Source: Bacillota bacterium (lineage in GTDB: Bacteria > Bacillota > Bacilli > Bacillales > Cytobacillaceae). Taken from it: a stretch of 29,431 nucleotides of DNA. Position 1 is the first letter of the stretch. The number at the start of each line of letters is the position of its first letter. Positions 28,788 to 29,431 of this stretch are shown here, piece after piece. The stretch covers positions 1 through 29,431 of the forward strand of contig JAEWIG010000152.1 of the NCBI GenBank assembly GCA_023387295.1, written 5' to 3'. A program made the position numbers and the translations under genes. The notes below the pieces were generated by a model. It was not told the DNA's origin, searched no databases, and was given only the letters and a program-made list of their open reading frames with translations.

Positions 28788-29054
28788 ATGACTGAACGTT
28801 TTTATTTATATGACGATATTGTCGAAACAAAAACTCGCTTTGTAAGCTTTGTTGGAAAGAATCAGCGCTTTGATTTAGCTATCATTCAATCGGACCGCTA
28901 TTACGGTAAGCAATTAGTACTTGATATACAAGGAAATCGTTTTGCTATCATCGGTTCTGATGATTTAGAGGAAGAAGGCTATTTAGAATACGCATTTCAA
29001 TTAAATGAGGAAGACGCTGAGGAATTACGTGATTTTCTTTACGAGTTAATTTAA
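28788..29054 (+). CDS. DUF3055-like small protein (SAV0927 family)
   Basis: An 88-residue acidic cytoplasmic protein, beginning MTERFYLYDDIVETKTRFVS, with a beta-rich middle (FDLAIIQSDRYYGKQLVLDI) and an acidic helical end (EEDAEELRDFLYELI). It fits the small DUF3055/SAV0927-type family found near yutD in Bacilli; function unknown. AAAAGGGG lies about 11 bases before ATG 28788. A TTGACT at 28736-28741 may be its -35. Convergent with yutD. Confidence 0.7.
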   Translation: MTERFYLYDDIVETKTRFVSFVGKNQRFDLAIIQSDRYYGKQLVLDIQGNRFAIIGSDDLEEEGYLEYAFQLNEEDAEELRDFLYELI

Positions 29055-29084
29055 GTATTATTTTCTTTTAAAAAACGCAAAAAA

Positions 29085-29133
29085 CTGTAGGGTTCATAGG
29101 CAGTTATTAACTTATATTAGCCTTACCCTACAG
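29085..29133 (-). terminator. Intrinsic terminator after yutD
   Basis: CTGTAGGG (29085-29092) pairs with CCCTACAG (29126-29133), with AGGC/GCCT pairing inside. On the minus strand the stem is followed by TTTTTT, which fits yutD. There is no good T-run on the plus strand. Confidence 0.75.
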
Positions 29134-29146
29134 CATCTCAAGCCGC

Positions 29147-29431
29147 TTATTTATTTATTTTTTTTGCTACAAAATAAGGACAACCGAAATTACAAAACTC
29201 ATATAAGTATTCCGTCAACGTACTAATTTTCGTATCAAATGTCGCTTTTTGATTTTGATCATCAAAAAAACCACGCAATCTTAGTTGACCATATCCCCAA
29301 TCACCCACGACATAATCGTATCTCGTTAATATGTCGCTATACCTGCCACGGAATGCTTCCTCATTAAAGCCATTTCGTTTATCTTCAATGATTTCATAGC
29401 AAACATTATTAATACAAATCATTGTTCTCAC
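29147..29431 (-). CDS. yutD: YutD (DUF1027), possibly truncated at the window edge
   Basis: A small cytoplasmic protein of the DUF1027/YutD family, conserved in Bacilli, of unknown function. The sequence RYSDILTRYDYVVGDWGYGQLRLRGFF and YEFCNFGCPYFVAKK is the family core, with the Cys pair near the C-terminus. An ATG at 29422 would give a normal N-terminus (MICINNVCYEI) and about 91 residues; a GTG occupies the very last bases of the window, and the true start and upstream signals lie beyond or at the edge. Confidence 0.85.
   Translation of the reverse strand: MRTMICINNVCYEIIEDKRNGFNEEAFRGRYSDILTRYDYVVGDWGYGQLRLRGFFDDQNQKATFDTKISTLTEYLYEFCNFGCPYFVAKKINK

Noticed and set aside
1..29431. CRISPR arrays, tRNA or rRNA genes, prophage or insertion-sequence transposases
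   Set aside because: No regularly spaced direct repeats, no cloverleaf or rRNA sequence, and no transposase, integrase or phage structural protein was recognised on either strand.

Overview
The window reads as ordinary chromosomal DNA from a low-GC, spore-forming member of the Bacillaceae, probably Bacillus sensu lato. The evidence is gene order and content that follow the Bacillus subtilis yui-yum-yut region (pepA, yuiD, yuiC, yuiB, yumB, yumC, yutM, yuzB, yutJ, yuzD, yutI, hom-thrC-thrB, yutH, yutG, yutF, yutE, yutD), sporulation genes (racA, yutH), strong Shine-Dalgarno sites with frequent GTG/TTG starts, and many intrinsic terminators. No rRNA, tRNA, CRISPR array, prophage or intact insertion sequence was seen. 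Assignment to a species is not possible from this sequence alone.

Layout. (1) 1-4.6 kb: a Gly/Pro-rich small protein, undecaprenyl-diphosphatase uppP, a short-form prolyl-tRNA synthetase with its own consensus promoter and T-box leader, and alanine dehydrogenase. The proS module lies between two near-identical terminator-plus-repeat segments. (2) 4.9-5.4 kb: racA behind a good sigma-H-like promoter. (3) 5.5-8.6 kb: a respiratory-type electron-transfer pair (Tat-exported multi-cluster ferredoxin and four-helix cytochrome b) with no catalytic molybdoenzyme subunit, followed upstream by a separate radical SAM/SPASM gene. (4) 8.8-13.2 kb: leucyl aminopeptidase, YuiD, a signal-less BtuF-like protein, the 3D-domain wall protein YuiC, and YuiB. 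(5) 13.3-19.9 kb: a redox and iron-sulfur neighbourhood made of two NDH-2-like flavoproteins (YumB, YutJ), ferredoxin-NADP+ reductase YumC, A-type carrier YutM, NifU-like YutI, small Cys proteins YuzB and YuzD, and a DUF2225 protein. (6) 19.9-24.4 kb: the threonine operon hom-thrC-thrB with 4-bp overlaps, preceded by the coat-associated yutH. (7) 24.5-29.4 kb: yutG, a 188-bp GC-rich dispersed repeat, a tight four-gene operon (degenerate-GGDEF/EAL protein, HepT-like YutE, SufR-like Fe-S regulator, HAD phosphatase YutF), a DUF3055 gene and the start of yutD.

What stands out beyond housekeeping genes: a short inverted-terminal-repeat element found in one full and several partial copies at gene ends, one of which appears to supply the last codons of thrB; direct repeats flanking proS; the orphan ferredoxin/cytochrome pair, with a missing cluster ligand and a CsoR-type palindrome over its promoter; a Rex-like operator upstream of yumB; and the c-di-GMP/HepT/Fe-S regulator/phosphatase operon. 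None of these proves a new system. The last operon and the orphan redox pair are the best candidates for undescribed biology. All comparisons to B. subtilis proteins are from memory, not from searches.
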